Of a stretch of 64,000 nucleotides of DNA, positions 19,961-29,203 are shown piece by piece. Below the pieces are notes generated by a model. The model saw only the letters and a list, made by a program, of their open reading frames with translations. It had not been told where the DNA came from and ran no database searches. This DNA is from Pseudoneobacillus rhizosphaerae (GTDB lineage: Bacteria; Bacillota; Bacilli; Bacillales; Cytobacillaceae). Each line of letters opens with the position of its first letter. Within the stretch, counting starts at the first letter, position 1. The position numbers were made by a program, and so were the translations under genes. The stretch lies in NCBI RefSeq assembly GCF_917563885.1, contig NZ_CAKJTG010000003.1:1-64000 (forward strand), read 5' to 3'.

Positions 19961-22084
19961 TTGAGAAAACTGTTAATTACAATTACCGATTGGATATCAA
20001 CAAAACGTGGGATGTGGGTGACAATTACCGCTTGGCTAGTCCTGATGGTCGGATTAAGTGCAGGACCTAGGCTTGATGATTATAAAGTGACTAATTTTCA
20101 ATCCCTCCCTAATGAAGCGCAATCAATCATTGCAGAGCAAAAGGTTGAAGAGATATTTCCAAACAAACAGGGGACGCCAGGAATTCTAGTTTTCCATAAT
20201 GAAAATGGAGCCATTAGTATAGATGAGGTTAAACAAATACTTAATGGGATAGAAGTAGAAGATATTAAAGGAATTGAGACGATCCTTGATATAGTGGCAC
20301 TCCCACCTCAGGCGTTAACGGGCTTTATCTCTAAAGATGGTTCAACGATGATAGTTCCGATGGAATTGGAACAGGGCTTGGGTAATAGCGAGTATTCCGA
20401 AATTAATGACAAGGTTTCTGAGATTGGTAATAAACTAGCAGCTGAGTTTGAAAATATGTCTTTTTATATTACCGGTCCAGCGGGGATTGCTGGGGATACA
20501 CTGAAGCTGTTTGAACAAGCTGACTTTGTTCTATTACTCTCAACAATCGTGATTATTTTAGCATTACTAATTGCGATTTACCGTTCACCGTTACTTGCAT
20601 TCATACCGCTTCTTGCAACAGCAATTGTCTACCAGGTTGTGAATCAAAGTATTGCCTTACTAGGGGCGGGTGGGTTAGAAATCAATAACTCTACAACCTC
20701 TATTATGAGTATTTTACTTTTTGCGGCAGTGATTGATTATTCACTATTTGTCTTTTCCCGATACCGTGAGGAACTCAACAATTTCGAAAATAAATATGAA
20801 GCAATGAAACGGGCAATGCGTGCAACTGGTGAACCTGTATTTTTTGCCGGAGGTACTGTATTAGCAGCAATGCTAGTCCTATTCTTCGCTAATTTCCGTG
20901 ATTATCAGAACTTTGCTCCCGTTTTCGGTCTAGCCATGTTCTTTATCATGTTAGCATCTATCACATTGGTGCCTGCTTTATTTACGTTATTTGGTCGTAA
21001 GGCATTTTGGCCGAAAGTTCCGAAGTATGGCCAAGAAAAAGAAGTAAAACACGGAATCTGGGGGCCAATTGCCAAATTTGTCGTGAACAAACCTGGTTTC
21101 TCTGGAGGCATTGTTGGAGTTATTCTTCTCCTTACTGCGATTAATGTGTTTAATCTTGACTTTGAATTCGATATGGTTAAAAAATTCCCTAAGGACTTAC
21201 CTTCAAGAGTCGGCTATGAAATTGTGGAAAAAAGATATGAAAAAGGAGAACTTGCACCTACAACACTGTTAATCGAAAGTGATAAAGCTTTAACACAGGA
21301 GTATGTAACGGCTATTACACAAAAGCTAAAAGAAGAAGAAGAAGGAATTGCTTCTATAAGATTGACTGCACAATCTGAAGATGGAAAGGCTATAAAATTA
21401 AGTGTTGTGTTAGCAATGGATCCATATTCTACGAAATCTATGAATATTATAGAAGATTTACGGGGAGATACACCGAAACTGTTAAATGATCTATCAATAT
21501 CTGGAGAAGCACACTATAGTGGGGTAACGGCAAAACTTGTAGATGAGCGCGATGTAAATAAGAGGGACATTTTTACAATTGTGACACTCGAAACATTACT
21601 CATACTCAGTCTTTTATTTGCCTTAACTCGTTCCATTAAAATGCCAATCTATATGATGGCCACCATCTTACTATCCTATTTATCTGCTTTAGGACTTGGT
21701 ATTTTCCTTGTTGATATTTTATTTGGTTATGATGCTGTAAGCACTCGAGTGCCAGTATATGCTTTCATCTTCCTTGTCGCATTAGGTATCGATTATAACA
21801 TCATCCTTGCCTCTAGATTTATAGAAGAGAGGAAGACTCATCGGGTAAAAGATGCTCTTGAAATAGCAATCAGAAATACCGGTGGCGTCATTTCTTCTGC
21901 AGGTATCATTCTAGCCGCAACCTTTGCAGCGTTGACAACGATGCCGATTGCAGACCTATTCGTCTTTGGATTCATAGTCGCTATTGGAATCTTAATGGAT
22001 ACATTCCTCGTTCGCGGAATGTTATTGCCAGCTTTAATACTATTATTTGAAAAAGACAAGCAAACCTCGCATAATAGTCAATAA
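19961..22084 (+). CDS. MMPL-family RND-type exporter (YdfJ-like)
   Basis: A 707-residue MMPL/RND transporter in the typical 1+5+1+5 layout: one helix near residue 18, an extracytoplasmic loop (about 40-175), five helices to about 340, a helix near 375, a second loop (to about 530), and five helices at the C-terminus. Conserved intramembrane sequences AAVIDYSLFVFSRYREE and VALGIDYNIILASRFIEE carry the proton-relay aspartates. It starts with TTG at 19961 behind GAAAGGGG. It is the first gene of an operon with the following two-component system, which suggests that the sensor controls this exporter. Substrate unknown. Confidence 0.9.
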   Translation: MRKLLITITDWISTKRGMWVTITAWLVLMVGLSAGPRLDDYKVTNFQSLPNEAQSIIAEQKVEEIFPNKQGTPGILVFHNENGAISIDEVKQILNGIEVEDIKGIETILDIVALPPQALTGFISKDGSTMIVPMELEQGLGNSEYSEINDKVSEIGNKLAAEFENMSFYITGPAGIAGDTLKLFEQADFVLLLSTIVIILALLIAIYRSPLLAFIPLLATAIVYQVVNQSIALLGAGGLEINNSTTSIMSILLFAAVIDYSLFVFSRYREELNNFENKYEAMKRAMRATGEPVFFAGGTVLAAMLVLFFANFRDYQNFAPVFGLAMFFIMLASITLVPALFTLFGRKAFWPKVPKYGQEKEVKHGIWGPIAKFVVNKPGFSGGIVGVILLLTAINVFNLDFEFDMVKKFPKDLPSRVGYEIVEKRYEKGELAPTTLLIESDKALTQEYVTAITQKLKEEEEGIASIRLTAQSEDGKAIKLSVVLAMDPYSTKSMNIIEDLRGDTPKLLNDLSISGEAHYSGVTAKLVDERDVNKRDIFTIVTLETLLILSLLFALTRSIKMPIYMMATILLSYLSALGLGIFLVDILFGYDAVSTRVPVYAFIFLVALGIDYNIILASRFIEERKTHRVKDALEIAIRNTGGVISSAGIILAATFAALTTMPIADLFVFGFIVAIGILMDTFLVRGMLLPALILLFEKDKQTSHNSQ

Positions 22085-22110
22085 ATCCTACCTAATAGGA
22101 GGTTTAGTAT

Positions 22111-22782
22111 ATGAAGATTCTGGTGATAGACGATGATGTTTATATACAACAACTTGTTTCGATACATTTAAGCCGAGAAGGCTATCAAGTATATAGAGCG
22201 AACCATGCAGAAGAAGCATTAGCCTTCTTGGAAAAGAAGACAGTTGATCTAGCAATTGTTGATGTGATGATGCCGGGAATGGACGGATTTGAATTGACAA
22301 AGATATTGTCGAATGACTTTGATCTCCCGGTTATTCTGCTTACCGCCAAAGGGCAAATTGATGATAAGGAACAGGGCTTCTTATCAGGTTCTGAGGACTA
22401 TATCGTTAAACCCTTTGAGGTGAAGGAACTCCTATTCCGGGTTGCTGTTGTTTTACGGCGTGTGGAACGTGCCTTAGAAGCTGTCATAAAAGTAGGAAAT
22501 CTCATGATAGATCGAAAGAACTTTGAGATAAACATCAATCAAGAAACCATTCTTCTGCCTTTAAAGGAATTTGAACTACTAAGCCTATTAGCTTCACGTG
22601 TGAATAAGATTACTCCAAGATCTGTCCTAGTTGAACAAATTTGGGGAGCTGATTATGAAGGGGGAGAACAAACCTTAAATACGCATATTAACCGTATCCG
22701 AGAACGCTTAAAAAAATACGAAGCTACTGTGGAAATTCAAACGGTTCGAGGAATTGGCTATAAGTTAGAGGTCATGAAATGA
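22111..22782 (+). CDS. OmpR/PhoB-family response regulator
   Basis: 223 residues. The receiver domain (1-115) has acidic residues D7-D9, phospho-acceptor D51 in DVMMPG, T79 and K101 (DYIVKPF). The C-terminal winged helix (130-220) contains LKEFELLSLLASRVNKI, VLVEQIWG and NTHINRIRERLKK, with GIGYKL in the wing. AATAGGAGG precedes the ATG. It overlaps the histidine kinase gene by four bases, so the two are translationally coupled partners. Confidence 0.95.
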   Translation: MKILVIDDDVYIQQLVSIHLSREGYQVYRANHAEEALAFLEKKTVDLAIVDVMMPGMDGFELTKILSNDFDLPVILLTAKGQIDDKEQGFLSGSEDYIVKPFEVKELLFRVAVVLRRVERALEAVIKVGNLMIDRKNFEININQETILLPLKEFELLSLLASRVNKITPRSVLVEQIWGADYEGGEQTLNTHINRIRERLKKYEATVEIQTVRGIGYKLEVMK

Positions 22783-24173
22783 AGACTTTATATAGGAAAT
22801 TTATCGTTGCAACACTAGTAATTTTAACAATAAGTATTACAGTCGGAATTATTTTAGCTAATTTTTTTTACATGACATCTACCAAACAGAAGATTGATCA
22901 ACAAAATGTAGAGATTGCAGAGAAGATTACATTAAACCTTGAGAATATGCATACCCATAGCTCCTCCTTTGAGCCTTTCTTGGAGTCAATTGGAGATCTA
23001 GGGTATCAGATTTTGGTGGTAAACGAAACGGAGAAAAAAGTTTATTTCGGCCAGCCTTTTATCAAGACAGAACTTCCTGAAGGGGCTATGAAGGTTCTTA
23101 CAGAAAAGGAAGTTTATCATGGAATGAGTCATTTTTCTCAGTTTTGGATGATGGGCCATTTCTCCAATGATGTAAAAAACACAGTAGGCGTTCCATTCAC
23201 AATGAATGAGAAGCAATATGGATTGTTTTTACGCCCAAATAATAAGCTCCTCTTTTCGGATATTCATATGATTCTTGCCTGGTTTTTTGTAGCAGTTGCT
23301 GTTGTTAGTATTTTGGGGGTCATCCTATTTGCCAAACATCTTATCCGGCCAATTACCAAGTTAACAGAAGCAACCAAAGAAATTACACGTGAGAATTTTC
23401 AGTATCCTTTAAAAATCGAACGTAATGATGAGATTGGTCAATTGGTGGAAAGTTTTAACACCATGCAGAAGCAGTTACAGCATAATGATGAAGCTCGTAA
23501 ATCTTTTATTAATAATGTATCGCATGACTTTCAGTCCCCACTTATGAATATTCAAGGATATGCAGAGCTTTTACTGTCACAAAAAGTGACTGATCATGAA
23601 TACAGAGAATACTTACAAGTCATTGATCAAGAATCAAAGCGGCTCTCAAATCTAACGAAGCAGTTATTGCTGTTAACATCCCTTGATCAGAATGCCTACC
23701 CCTTGAGGGTTTCAGAAGTACAAGTGGATGAACAAATTAAACAAACCATCCGTAGGTATCAATGGAGACTACAGGAAAAAGAGATTGAGGTTTCATATAA
23801 ATTACCATTTATTCGGACGAGGATGGATGCGGAGCTTATGAGCAACGTTTGGGATAATTTGTTAACCAACGCGATCAAGTATAATGCTCATGGGGGTAAC
23901 ATTTGGATTAGCTTAGTTAGAAATGAAACGTGCCTAACTGTCATTTTTCGAGATACAGGAATAGGTATGTCCGAAAAGGCCATCACACAAATTTTTGACC
24001 GTTTTTATCGTGTCGATTCATCCAGAAAAAGGGATGGTACAGGATTAGGACTATCCATTGTTAAACAAATAATCGATCTACATGGAGGAGAAATCAAGGT
24101 TGAAAGCGAGGTTGGCAAAGGAACAACCTTCACTATCATCCTCCCAAATATAAATAGAAAATTGGAGGAATAA
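22779..24173 (+). CDS. sensor histidine kinase
   Basis: 464 residues. Transmembrane helices at about 7-30 and 163-185 bracket an extracellular sensor of about 130 residues. HAMP follows (LIRPITKLTEATKEI), then the dimerisation helix with H249 in SHDFQSPL. In this H-box the usual glutamate after the histidine is replaced by D-F, an uncommon variant seen in a minority of kinases. The ATPase domain shows the N box NVWDNLLTNAIKYN, G1 RDTGIGM and G2 GTGLGLSIVK. It overlaps the regulator by ATGA and is followed by a small membrane gene after four bases. The signal is unknown. Confidence 0.95.
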   Translation: MKTLYRKFIVATLVILTISITVGIILANFFYMTSTKQKIDQQNVEIAEKITLNLENMHTHSSSFEPFLESIGDLGYQILVVNETEKKVYFGQPFIKTELPEGAMKVLTEKEVYHGMSHFSQFWMMGHFSNDVKNTVGVPFTMNEKQYGLFLRPNNKLLFSDIHMILAWFFVAVAVVSILGVILFAKHLIRPITKLTEATKEITRENFQYPLKIERNDEIGQLVESFNTMQKQLQHNDEARKSFINNVSHDFQSPLMNIQGYAELLLSQKVTDHEYREYLQVIDQESKRLSNLTKQLLLLTSLDQNAYPLRVSEVQVDEQIKQTIRRYQWRLQEKEIEVSYKLPFIRTRMDAELMSNVWDNLLTNAIKYNAHGGNIWISLVRNETCLTVIFRDTGIGMSEKAITQIFDRFYRVDSSRKRDGTGLGLSIVKQIIDLHGGEIKVESEVGKGTTFTIILPNINRKLEE

Positions 24174-24177
24174 AAAA

Positions 24178-24567
24178 ATGGAACAAACTTGGAGTATACG
24201 ATTAATTCGATTTGCAGCAATATTTGGGATAATCGGTACCTTTATTGGCTCGCAAATGTCTGGAAGTATGGATTATTCGTTGAGACCCATTCATGCCCAT
24301 ATCCTACTGGTTGGATGGCTTTCAGTGTTTGCTTGGGGAATTTTTTACAGAGTATATAAGATAAAATATAAAAAACTTGTACCAGTTCACAGCATACTTG
24401 GAATGGTTGGGGCAGCAGGATTAACCTTAGGTATGTGGATGTACAATATTAATCCATACAATCTAAATGAAACCTTTGTAATGATCTTCTTTATTGTGGG
24501 AGGAACCTTACTTTTACTAGCCTTTCTCCTTTTCGTTGCAATCACTTTCCTTATTGATAAACAATGA
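24178..24567 (+). CDS. small heme-copper-oxidase-I-like membrane protein
   Basis: A 129-residue protein with four hydrophobic helices. The segment LRPIHAHILLVGWLSVFAWG resembles the HAH-xxLxGW motif of small proteins annotated as cytochrome oxidase subunit I-like or NnrS-like, in which the histidines could bind heme or a metal. It lies four bases after the kinase and has GGAGGA upstream, so it is the fourth gene of the exporter/two-component operon. Whether it carries heme or acts as an accessory sensor is unknown; the family assignment is tentative. Confidence 0.65.
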   Translation: MEQTWSIRLIRFAAIFGIIGTFIGSQMSGSMDYSLRPIHAHILLVGWLSVFAWGIFYRVYKIKYKKLVPVHSILGMVGAAGLTLGMWMYNINPYNLNETFVMIFFIVGGTLLLLAFLLFVAITFLIDKQ

Positions 24568-24685
24568 AGCGCTGGGAGGGACAGGCCATCGTCCCAATCT
24601 AATGCTTATAAATTTAATATGGAAACTGATACAAAGACTGATCAGAATCCTAAAAGTTAGATAAGAATATTTAGGCTGCTATTTG

Positions 24686-24721
24686 GGTATGAGTTCGATA
24701 GTTTATGGACTCATACCTTTT
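24686..24721. terminator. bidirectional terminator between convergent genes
   Basis: 9-bp stem GGTATGAGT/ACTCATACC with T4 on the plus side, between the membrane protein gene and the WYL regulator. Confidence 0.65.
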
Positions 24722-24726
24722 GAAAA

Positions 24727-25689
24727 TCATGGGCAAAATAAGCCTAATCTTTCTTGAAAACATGTTAGAACTTCATCTGGCACTTCTTTGAACTTTATAT
24801 CCCCTCCTAGAAAAAGTAGCCAATTGGTGATTTCAATTAATTCTTCGGAATTATCAACATTGATAAACGTTTTGAGATTGGCTGTAGTTTGATACGGACT
24901 CGTGTAGGAAAGGGACACTTTTAACGGGTGGTATTTTTTGAACTGCGCAATCGCCATTGGACCTAGTTCAAGAAAAAGATTAGTGGCTTCTTCATCTTTA
25001 CTTAGTTTTTCTACTATTTTTTTCCTACTCCATTTAATTTTGGCAGGGTATGGTTCTACATCAATGAGATGGTCTACTGGGAAAACTTGTTTCCTTTCTT
25101 CCTTTAAGTCAAAGCCTTCAATCAACCAAAAGCTTTTTTCATGATAAAGGTGCAAGAGATAAATATGATAAGACTTGATTACCTTCTCTTCATTAATCGT
25201 AATCGTTAAATGGCGATCTAATAAAAGGAATTGGATCAGTTTTTCTACTATCGGATGGGGAAGGTCTGACAAATCAAGTAGGTCGGGATTCTTGGGGTTA
25301 GTCCCTTCAAATAGCAAGATTTGATTTAATAGCACAAGATCATCTTGCTGGTTTTCTGAGATGAGTCCTAATAGTTTTTCAGCTAAAGACTGACGACTCT
25401 TTAAAAAGGGGAGTTGTTGATTTCTGGTGGCCATAAAGGCAATAAAAAGAGCTTTGATCTCATTATCAGTGAAGCGAACTGTAGGTAAGACAGAGTTGTT
25501 CATCACAAAATAACCCCCATCCCTTCCAACTTCAGCAACAAGTGGCATCCCGAGTGTCTCAATCTCTCTAATATCTCGAATCGCTGTGGAACGAGAAATA
25601 TTAAATTCTTGCATGATTTCAGTAATGGTAAAGTGGGCACGATTATTGATATACCGCATAATAGTATTAATCCGTTCAACTTTTTTCAT
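24727..25689 (-). CDS. WYL-domain HTH regulator (YafY type)
   Basis: 320 residues. The N-terminal winged helix (res 1-60: FTITEIMQEFNISRSTAIRDI, then GGYFV wing) is of the HTH_11/DeoR-like type. The middle contains the WYL sensor domain (IYLLHLYHEKSFWLIEGFDL near 180-195, and FPVDHLIDVEPY), with the WYL tripeptide varied to FWLI. The C-terminal WCX-like extension follows. Such proteins bind a ligand or nucleic acid and often act on a neighbouring divergent operon. Here the GyrI-like pair is divergently transcribed from a 110-base shared region. Confidence 0.88.
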   Translation of the reverse strand: MKKVERINTIMRYINNRAHFTITEIMQEFNISRSTAIRDIREIETLGMPLVAEVGRDGGYFVMNNSVLPTVRFTDNEIKALFIAFMATRNQQLPFLKSRQSLAEKLLGLISENQQDDLVLLNQILLFEGTNPKNPDLLDLSDLPHPIVEKLIQFLLLDRHLTITINEEKVIKSYHIYLLHLYHEKSFWLIEGFDLKEERKQVFPVDHLIDVEPYPAKIKWSRKKIVEKLSKDEEATNLFLELGPMAIAQFKKYHPLKVSLSYTSPYQTTANLKTFINVDNSEELIEITNWLLFLGGDIKFKEVPDEVLTCFQERLGLFCP

Positions 25690-25715
25690 CGGAACCTCCT
25701 AAACAGTATCACTTT

Positions 25716-25743
25716 TTGACATGATTTAAGGCTATTATAATAC
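25716..25743 (+). promoter_or_regulatory. promoter of the GyrI-like operon
   Basis: TTGACA at 25716-25721, then 16 bases, then TAATAC (an overlapping TATAAT starts at 25736). It lies in the divergent region next to the WYL regulator gene. Confidence 0.6.
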
Positions 25744-25799
25744 TATCAAGTGAAAAGACAAACCATTTGATTCATACTAAAAAAAGGAAGGTTTTGAAT

Positions 25800-26279
25800 A
25801 TGACAAATTATACTCTAGAAGAAAAAGACAGCTTTACCGTTTTAGGTATTGGTACGGAGCTTAAGAGTCATTACACAGACTATGCTGGTATAATCAAGGA
25901 AAAGTCAGACTTTTGGACGGCAGTCAAACAAGATGGCAGGCTTGATTCTTTAAAAGCGTTAGCTACGAATGACTACATTTTTGTAGTAAACGAAGCAGTG
26001 AATAATAAAATGATGCATTATGCAGGGGTCATGACAGAGCAGACGTTACCAGAAGCAGACCGAGTGATCCAATTTCCTAAAGGGGAATACCTTGTTGTAA
26101 AAGGTGAAGCGAAGAATGCGGAAGAGTTGAGCAATATGCTTACTGGGATTGCCTTCGGTCAAGTCCTGCCAGAAGCAAAGGACTTTGCTTACGTTGGCGG
26201 ACCAAATGCATCGGTAGAGATGGGGGAACGAAACGGCGTCCTTTTTGGTGAAATGTGGATCCCTGTTGTGAGGAAGTAA
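25800..26279 (+). CDS. GyrI-like small-molecule-binding protein
   Basis: A 159-residue stand-alone effector-binding (GyrI/SOUL-like) domain, recognised by FTVLGIGTELKSHYTDYAGI, the two-fold repeated layout, PKGEYLVVKGEA in the middle, and the C-terminal GEMWIPV. Family members bind small cationic or aromatic ligands or hydrolyse cyclopropane toxins. I chose the ATG at 25800 because AAGGAAGG is eight bases upstream; the longer frame adds 11 codons before it. Next to a divergent WYL regulator, which is a common pairing. Confidence 0.8.
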   Translation: MTNYTLEEKDSFTVLGIGTELKSHYTDYAGIIKEKSDFWTAVKQDGRLDSLKALATNDYIFVVNEAVNNKMMHYAGVMTEQTLPEADRVIQFPKGEYLVVKGEAKNAEELSNMLTGIAFGQVLPEAKDFAYVGGPNASVEMGERNGVLFGEMWIPVVRK

Positions 26280-26300
26280 CGAGGTACAAGGAGGAAGGAA

Positions 26301-26768
26301 ATGTCTTATATCGTTGATTTTAAAAATGTGTCTACAGTCGGTTTAGAGTCTTCGCCAGTAGCAGAAGCACTTGCTGGATTACGAGCTAACGAAGCTCGTT
26401 ATTTTATGAACAAGTACAAGCATGAATTCACGGTCGTTCCAGCGAGCGAAAGCCAGGAGACCCTTGATTATGTGAATCAAATTTTGAAAGAGGAACGTGG
26501 CATTGAGTTTGCGGCCAAACCTTTAGAAACATCTAGTAATCAAGTCGAAAATATCAAATGGACCTACGTCTTTTATGAGGATGGTCTTGCGGTTAATGTC
26601 TTGTATACAGTTGATGGCCCTAAGCCAAAGCGGGCCGTCGGATTTAAGCTTTCGGAGGGGATGGAAGTACCAAAGGAGCTAGAAGAGAAGTTTAAGTTTG
26701 CTAGACAGAAGTCTAAACTAGCTGGAACCATTCGGGGCTCGTACTTTGTTATTAAAGGAGAATATTAA
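26301..26768 (+). CDS. conserved protein of unknown function
   Basis: A 155-residue soluble protein with AAGGAGGAAGG ahead of the ATG, 21 bases after the GyrI-like gene, so they form one operon. It has no signal or transmembrane segment. A helical first half (EALAGLRANEARYFMNKYKHEF) is followed by a strand-rich centre (IKWTYVFYEDGLAVNVLYT) and a basic C-terminus. I do not recognise a family. Confidence 0.7.
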   Translation: MSYIVDFKNVSTVGLESSPVAEALAGLRANEARYFMNKYKHEFTVVPASESQETLDYVNQILKEERGIEFAAKPLETSSNQVENIKWTYVFYEDGLAVNVLYTVDGPKPKRAVGFKLSEGMEVPKELEEKFKFARQKSKLAGTIRGSYFVIKGEY

Positions 26769-26885
26769 AAAACTGATAATAGTAGGAGCATTGACACTAC
26801 CCGAATTCTCTTGTTCCACGAATGAGGAAGGATCTCATACTCTTTAATCGATTAAAAAGTAAAAGGAAGCTTTCACTTGAGTTGA

Positions 26886-26926
26886 GAAATAGTCACCGGA
26901 GCTGGCAGGGTGGCTATTTCTATTTT
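26886..26926 (+). terminator. rho-independent terminator of the GyrI-like operon
   Basis: Arms GAAATAG-CACC and GGTG-CTATTTC around a 12-nt loop, followed by TATTTTATT. Confidence 0.65.
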
Positions 26927-26979
26927 ATTGCTTGGCTCAGTTAAAGTTTAATGTTGTTTTTATCAATATGGTTGGGGTT

Positions 26980-27160
26980 TGCGGACATTGGTTCCGCTAT
27001 TCTAGTAAAAAGAGAGGTTTTTAGGGCTTTTGCGGACACAGGTTCCGTTATATTGGATTATTAGAGGCTATATTCTATGAAATAGCGTAAATAGCGGATT
27101 GTATGTCCGCCCAAACACGAAAATAGCCTAATATGGATCAAATAGCGGATTCTATGTCCT
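26980..27160. repeat. four copies of a 20-nt GCGGACA...CCGCTAT repeat, two in each direction
   Basis: GCGGACATTGGTTCCGCTAT (26981) and GCGGACACAGGTTCCGTTAT (27032) face right; ATAGCGGATTGTATGTCCGC (27091) and ATAGCGGATTCTATGTCC (27142) are reverse-complement copies. Each unit is an imperfect palindrome, and the direct/inverted arrangement could fold into one long hairpin. It lies between convergent genes. Confidence 0.65.
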
Positions 27161-27308
27161 CATCCATTTGTCCAAAAACAACATTCTTATTTAACAGAGC
27201 CTATTGCTTAAAAGACGAAAGCGCATTGCTTAGACCTGACAAGCATAAATTGTTTTGAATAGAAGAAGTCGCGTAGAATACCATTTTTACACCATAGCTA
27301 CAAAAAGA

Positions 27309-27336
27309 AAAACCAAATTCTTAAGAAGTTGGTTTT
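27309..27336 (-). terminator. rho-independent terminator
   Basis: Stem AAAACCAA-TTCTT/AAGAA-TTGGTTTT with a T-run on the minus strand, 12 bases beyond the stop of the YaaH-family gene. Confidence 0.75.
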
Positions 27337-27348
27337 ACGAAAATGAAA

Positions 27349-27972
27349 TTATGAGTGCTTTTTAAATATTCCAAAGGGTTTGCCGAGAGGTAGCAGGGTT
27401 TGTCCAAAATGGGTGTTTAATACGGTTCCGGCTGATCCATAGAAAGAGAGCAAGGCGATGCAAAGCTCGGAAATAGCAGCTAGCATATGAGTTTGTTCGT
27501 GCATTATATCGAATGTGCTCAATGCAAGACCAATAAATAGAAAATCGATGAACACAAAGATAAAGAATAATACCTTGTGTGTTTCCATTGCCCCAACCGT
27601 CATGTACAAGCTAAAAATGAGATAGCCAAGAAAAGCGACCCCAAGCTGTTTTGAATCCACGTTGCTAGCTAATTCTTCCCCGAAAGCCCCGAGCTGAATG
27701 AGCCAAGACATTCCAACGCCAAACCAAAATAGACCAAATGCCCCAAATGCTGTTACTCCAAAAATATTATTATGCTTAGCATCATGAATGCACGCAAATA
27801 ATTGTGCGAGACCACCTAAAAAAAATGCCCACGGAATAATAAATGAAAGTCCATCCGTTAAGCCTAGCTTTTGTGAAGATGCTACCAGTGTAACCATGGC
27901 CAGTCCAAATAGGCCAAGTGCTGATGGATCTGCTGTCATCACTTTCACGTGATTTATATTCTGAGTGTCCAT
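27349..27972 (-). CDS. GPR1/FUN34/YaaH-family (SatP-like) acetate/succinate transporter
   Basis: A 207-residue membrane protein with six transmembrane helices. The signature of the acetate uptake transporter family starts the first helix (TADPSALGLFGLAMVTLV, like the NPAPLGL motif), and FGAFGLFWFGVGMSW is the conserved FGxxWxxxG-type loop. Members carry monocarboxylates such as acetate with protons. The ATG at 27972 is chosen since GGAGGG lies seven bases before it; the alternative start four codons upstream overlaps that site. Single gene with its own terminator. Confidence 0.87.
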   Translation of the reverse strand: MDTQNINHVKVMTADPSALGLFGLAMVTLVASSQKLGLTDGLSFIIPWAFFLGGLAQLFACIHDAKHNNIFGVTAFGAFGLFWFGVGMSWLIQLGAFGEELASNVDSKQLGVAFLGYLIFSLYMTVGAMETHKVLFFIFVFIDFLFIGLALSTFDIMHEQTHMLAAISELCIALLSFYGSAGTVLNTHFGQTLLPLGKPFGIFKKHS

Positions 27973-28211
27973 GAGTCCCTCCAAATGAAATGAGTTACTG
28001 AGTAAAGAGCGGTTTATCCATATTCTTTGTAGTGAAGGGGAATTTATGCAAGATAGGGAGTGTATGGGACATAGGGCACCTTAATTGATGTCTCGCTTCC
28101 CGAATTTTCTTGTTTCACATATTTATTGTAAGAAAAATAAGGTGAACAATCCCATCCGCAGAATTAGTTACACTTTTGAAATTGTTCCTACCAGTGGCAT
28201 GTGATTACAAG

Positions 28212-28356
28212 TTATCAACAAGCTAAGATGGGGATTACATTCTTTGGAGCGAGTATGATCTGCAAAAAATTCAGATTTATCAACAATAATCGATAAAGTT
28301 GTATACAAAAGTGGATAAGTGCTTGTTTTTTTAGACGAACAAATAGCTTATCCACA
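28212..28356. promoter_or_regulatory. cluster of DnaA-box-like 9-mers
   Basis: Four near-consensus boxes lie within 145 bases: TTATCAACA at 28212 and 28277, the complement of TTATCCACT at 28310-28318, and a perfect TTATCCACA at 28348-28356. The surrounding DNA is A/T-rich and has no gene. Bacilli carry DnaA-box clusters outside oriC that titrate DnaA. This could be one; it is an inference from sequence only. Confidence 0.45.
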
Positions 28357-28523
28357 ATATAAATCCTTGAAAATGGAAGCAGGAGAACCGTCCCCTTGCT
28401 TCCTGAAAAATTTAAAAGTTTACAGAATATACCAACAGTTACTATCATAAATAATAGGTACAACCCAATGTGATGTACGCCGAATACATACCAATATGAT
28501 TCATGATTAGGAGGGAAGAGGAA

Positions 28524-29198
28524 ATGATACATATACAAAATTTGGAGAAGTCTTATTATGGGGATGGGGTCGTCACGAAGGTGTTAGATAACGTGAACCT
28601 AAAGTTTGAAAGGAAGGATTTTACTACGATTGTGGGTCCTTCGGGTTCCGGGAAATCGACACTACTAAATATAATGGGCACACTCGATTCACCGACAAAC
28701 GGTAAGGTGCTTTATAACGAAGAAGATATCTTCACAATCAAAAATAATAAACTAGCAGACTTTCGTTTCCAACACATTGGTTTTGTTTTTCAACAATTTC
28801 AATTGTTGCCAACTCTGACGGCGATGGAAAATATCTTAGCACCTTTATTTGCAAGGAAGACTACTTTCTCCAAACAAGAACGTGTTGAGGAACTTTTGGA
28901 ACTACTCGGTTTAGGAGATAAGAAAAATTCGTTACCTTCCCAATTATCAGGAGGGCAGCAGCAAAGAGTCGCGATTGCCCGGGCGTTGGTCAATTCACCC
29001 AAATGGATATTAGCTGACGAACCTACCGGAAATTTGGATCAGAAAAATGGTGAAATCATTTTTGAAATCCTTCAAAAGTTAAACAAAGAACAGGGCTGTG
29101 GGATTATTTTAATTACACATGATGATACATTGGCCAAGAAAAGCGACAGAACCATCTATTTAACAGATGGAAAAGTGGTCGATGATGTTCGGAGGTGA
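28524..29198 (+). CDS. ABC transporter ATP-binding protein (MacB/LolD-type)
   Basis: 224 residues with all ABC motifs: Walker [13 protein letters not shown]-loop [10 protein letters not shown], signature LSGGQQQ, Walker [13 protein letters not shown] and the switch histidine in LITHDD. The family partners FtsX-like permeases and either exports peptides/lipids or senses antibiotics (BceA type). The start is the ATG at 28524, eight bases after AGGAGGGA; an ATG seven codons earlier precedes this site. The stop codon overlaps the beginning of the permease frame. Confidence 0.93.
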   Translation: MIHIQNLEKSYYGDGVVTKVLDNVNLKFERKDFTTIVGPSGSGKSTLLNIMGTLDSPTNGKVLYNEEDIFTIKNNKLADFRFQHIGFVFQQFQLLPTLTAMENILAPLFARKTTFSKQERVEELLELLGLGDKKNSLPSQLSGGQQQRVAIARALVNSPKWILADEPTGNLDQKNGEIIFEILQKLNKEQGCGIILITHDDTLAKKSDRTIYLTDGKVVDDVRR

Positions 29199-29203
29199 AG
29201 GGA

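Noticed and set aside
28215-28538. Minus-strand 107-codon frame
   Set aside because: It covers the DnaA-box cluster and the start of the ABC gene, lacks a ribosome binding site and has no protein-like pattern.
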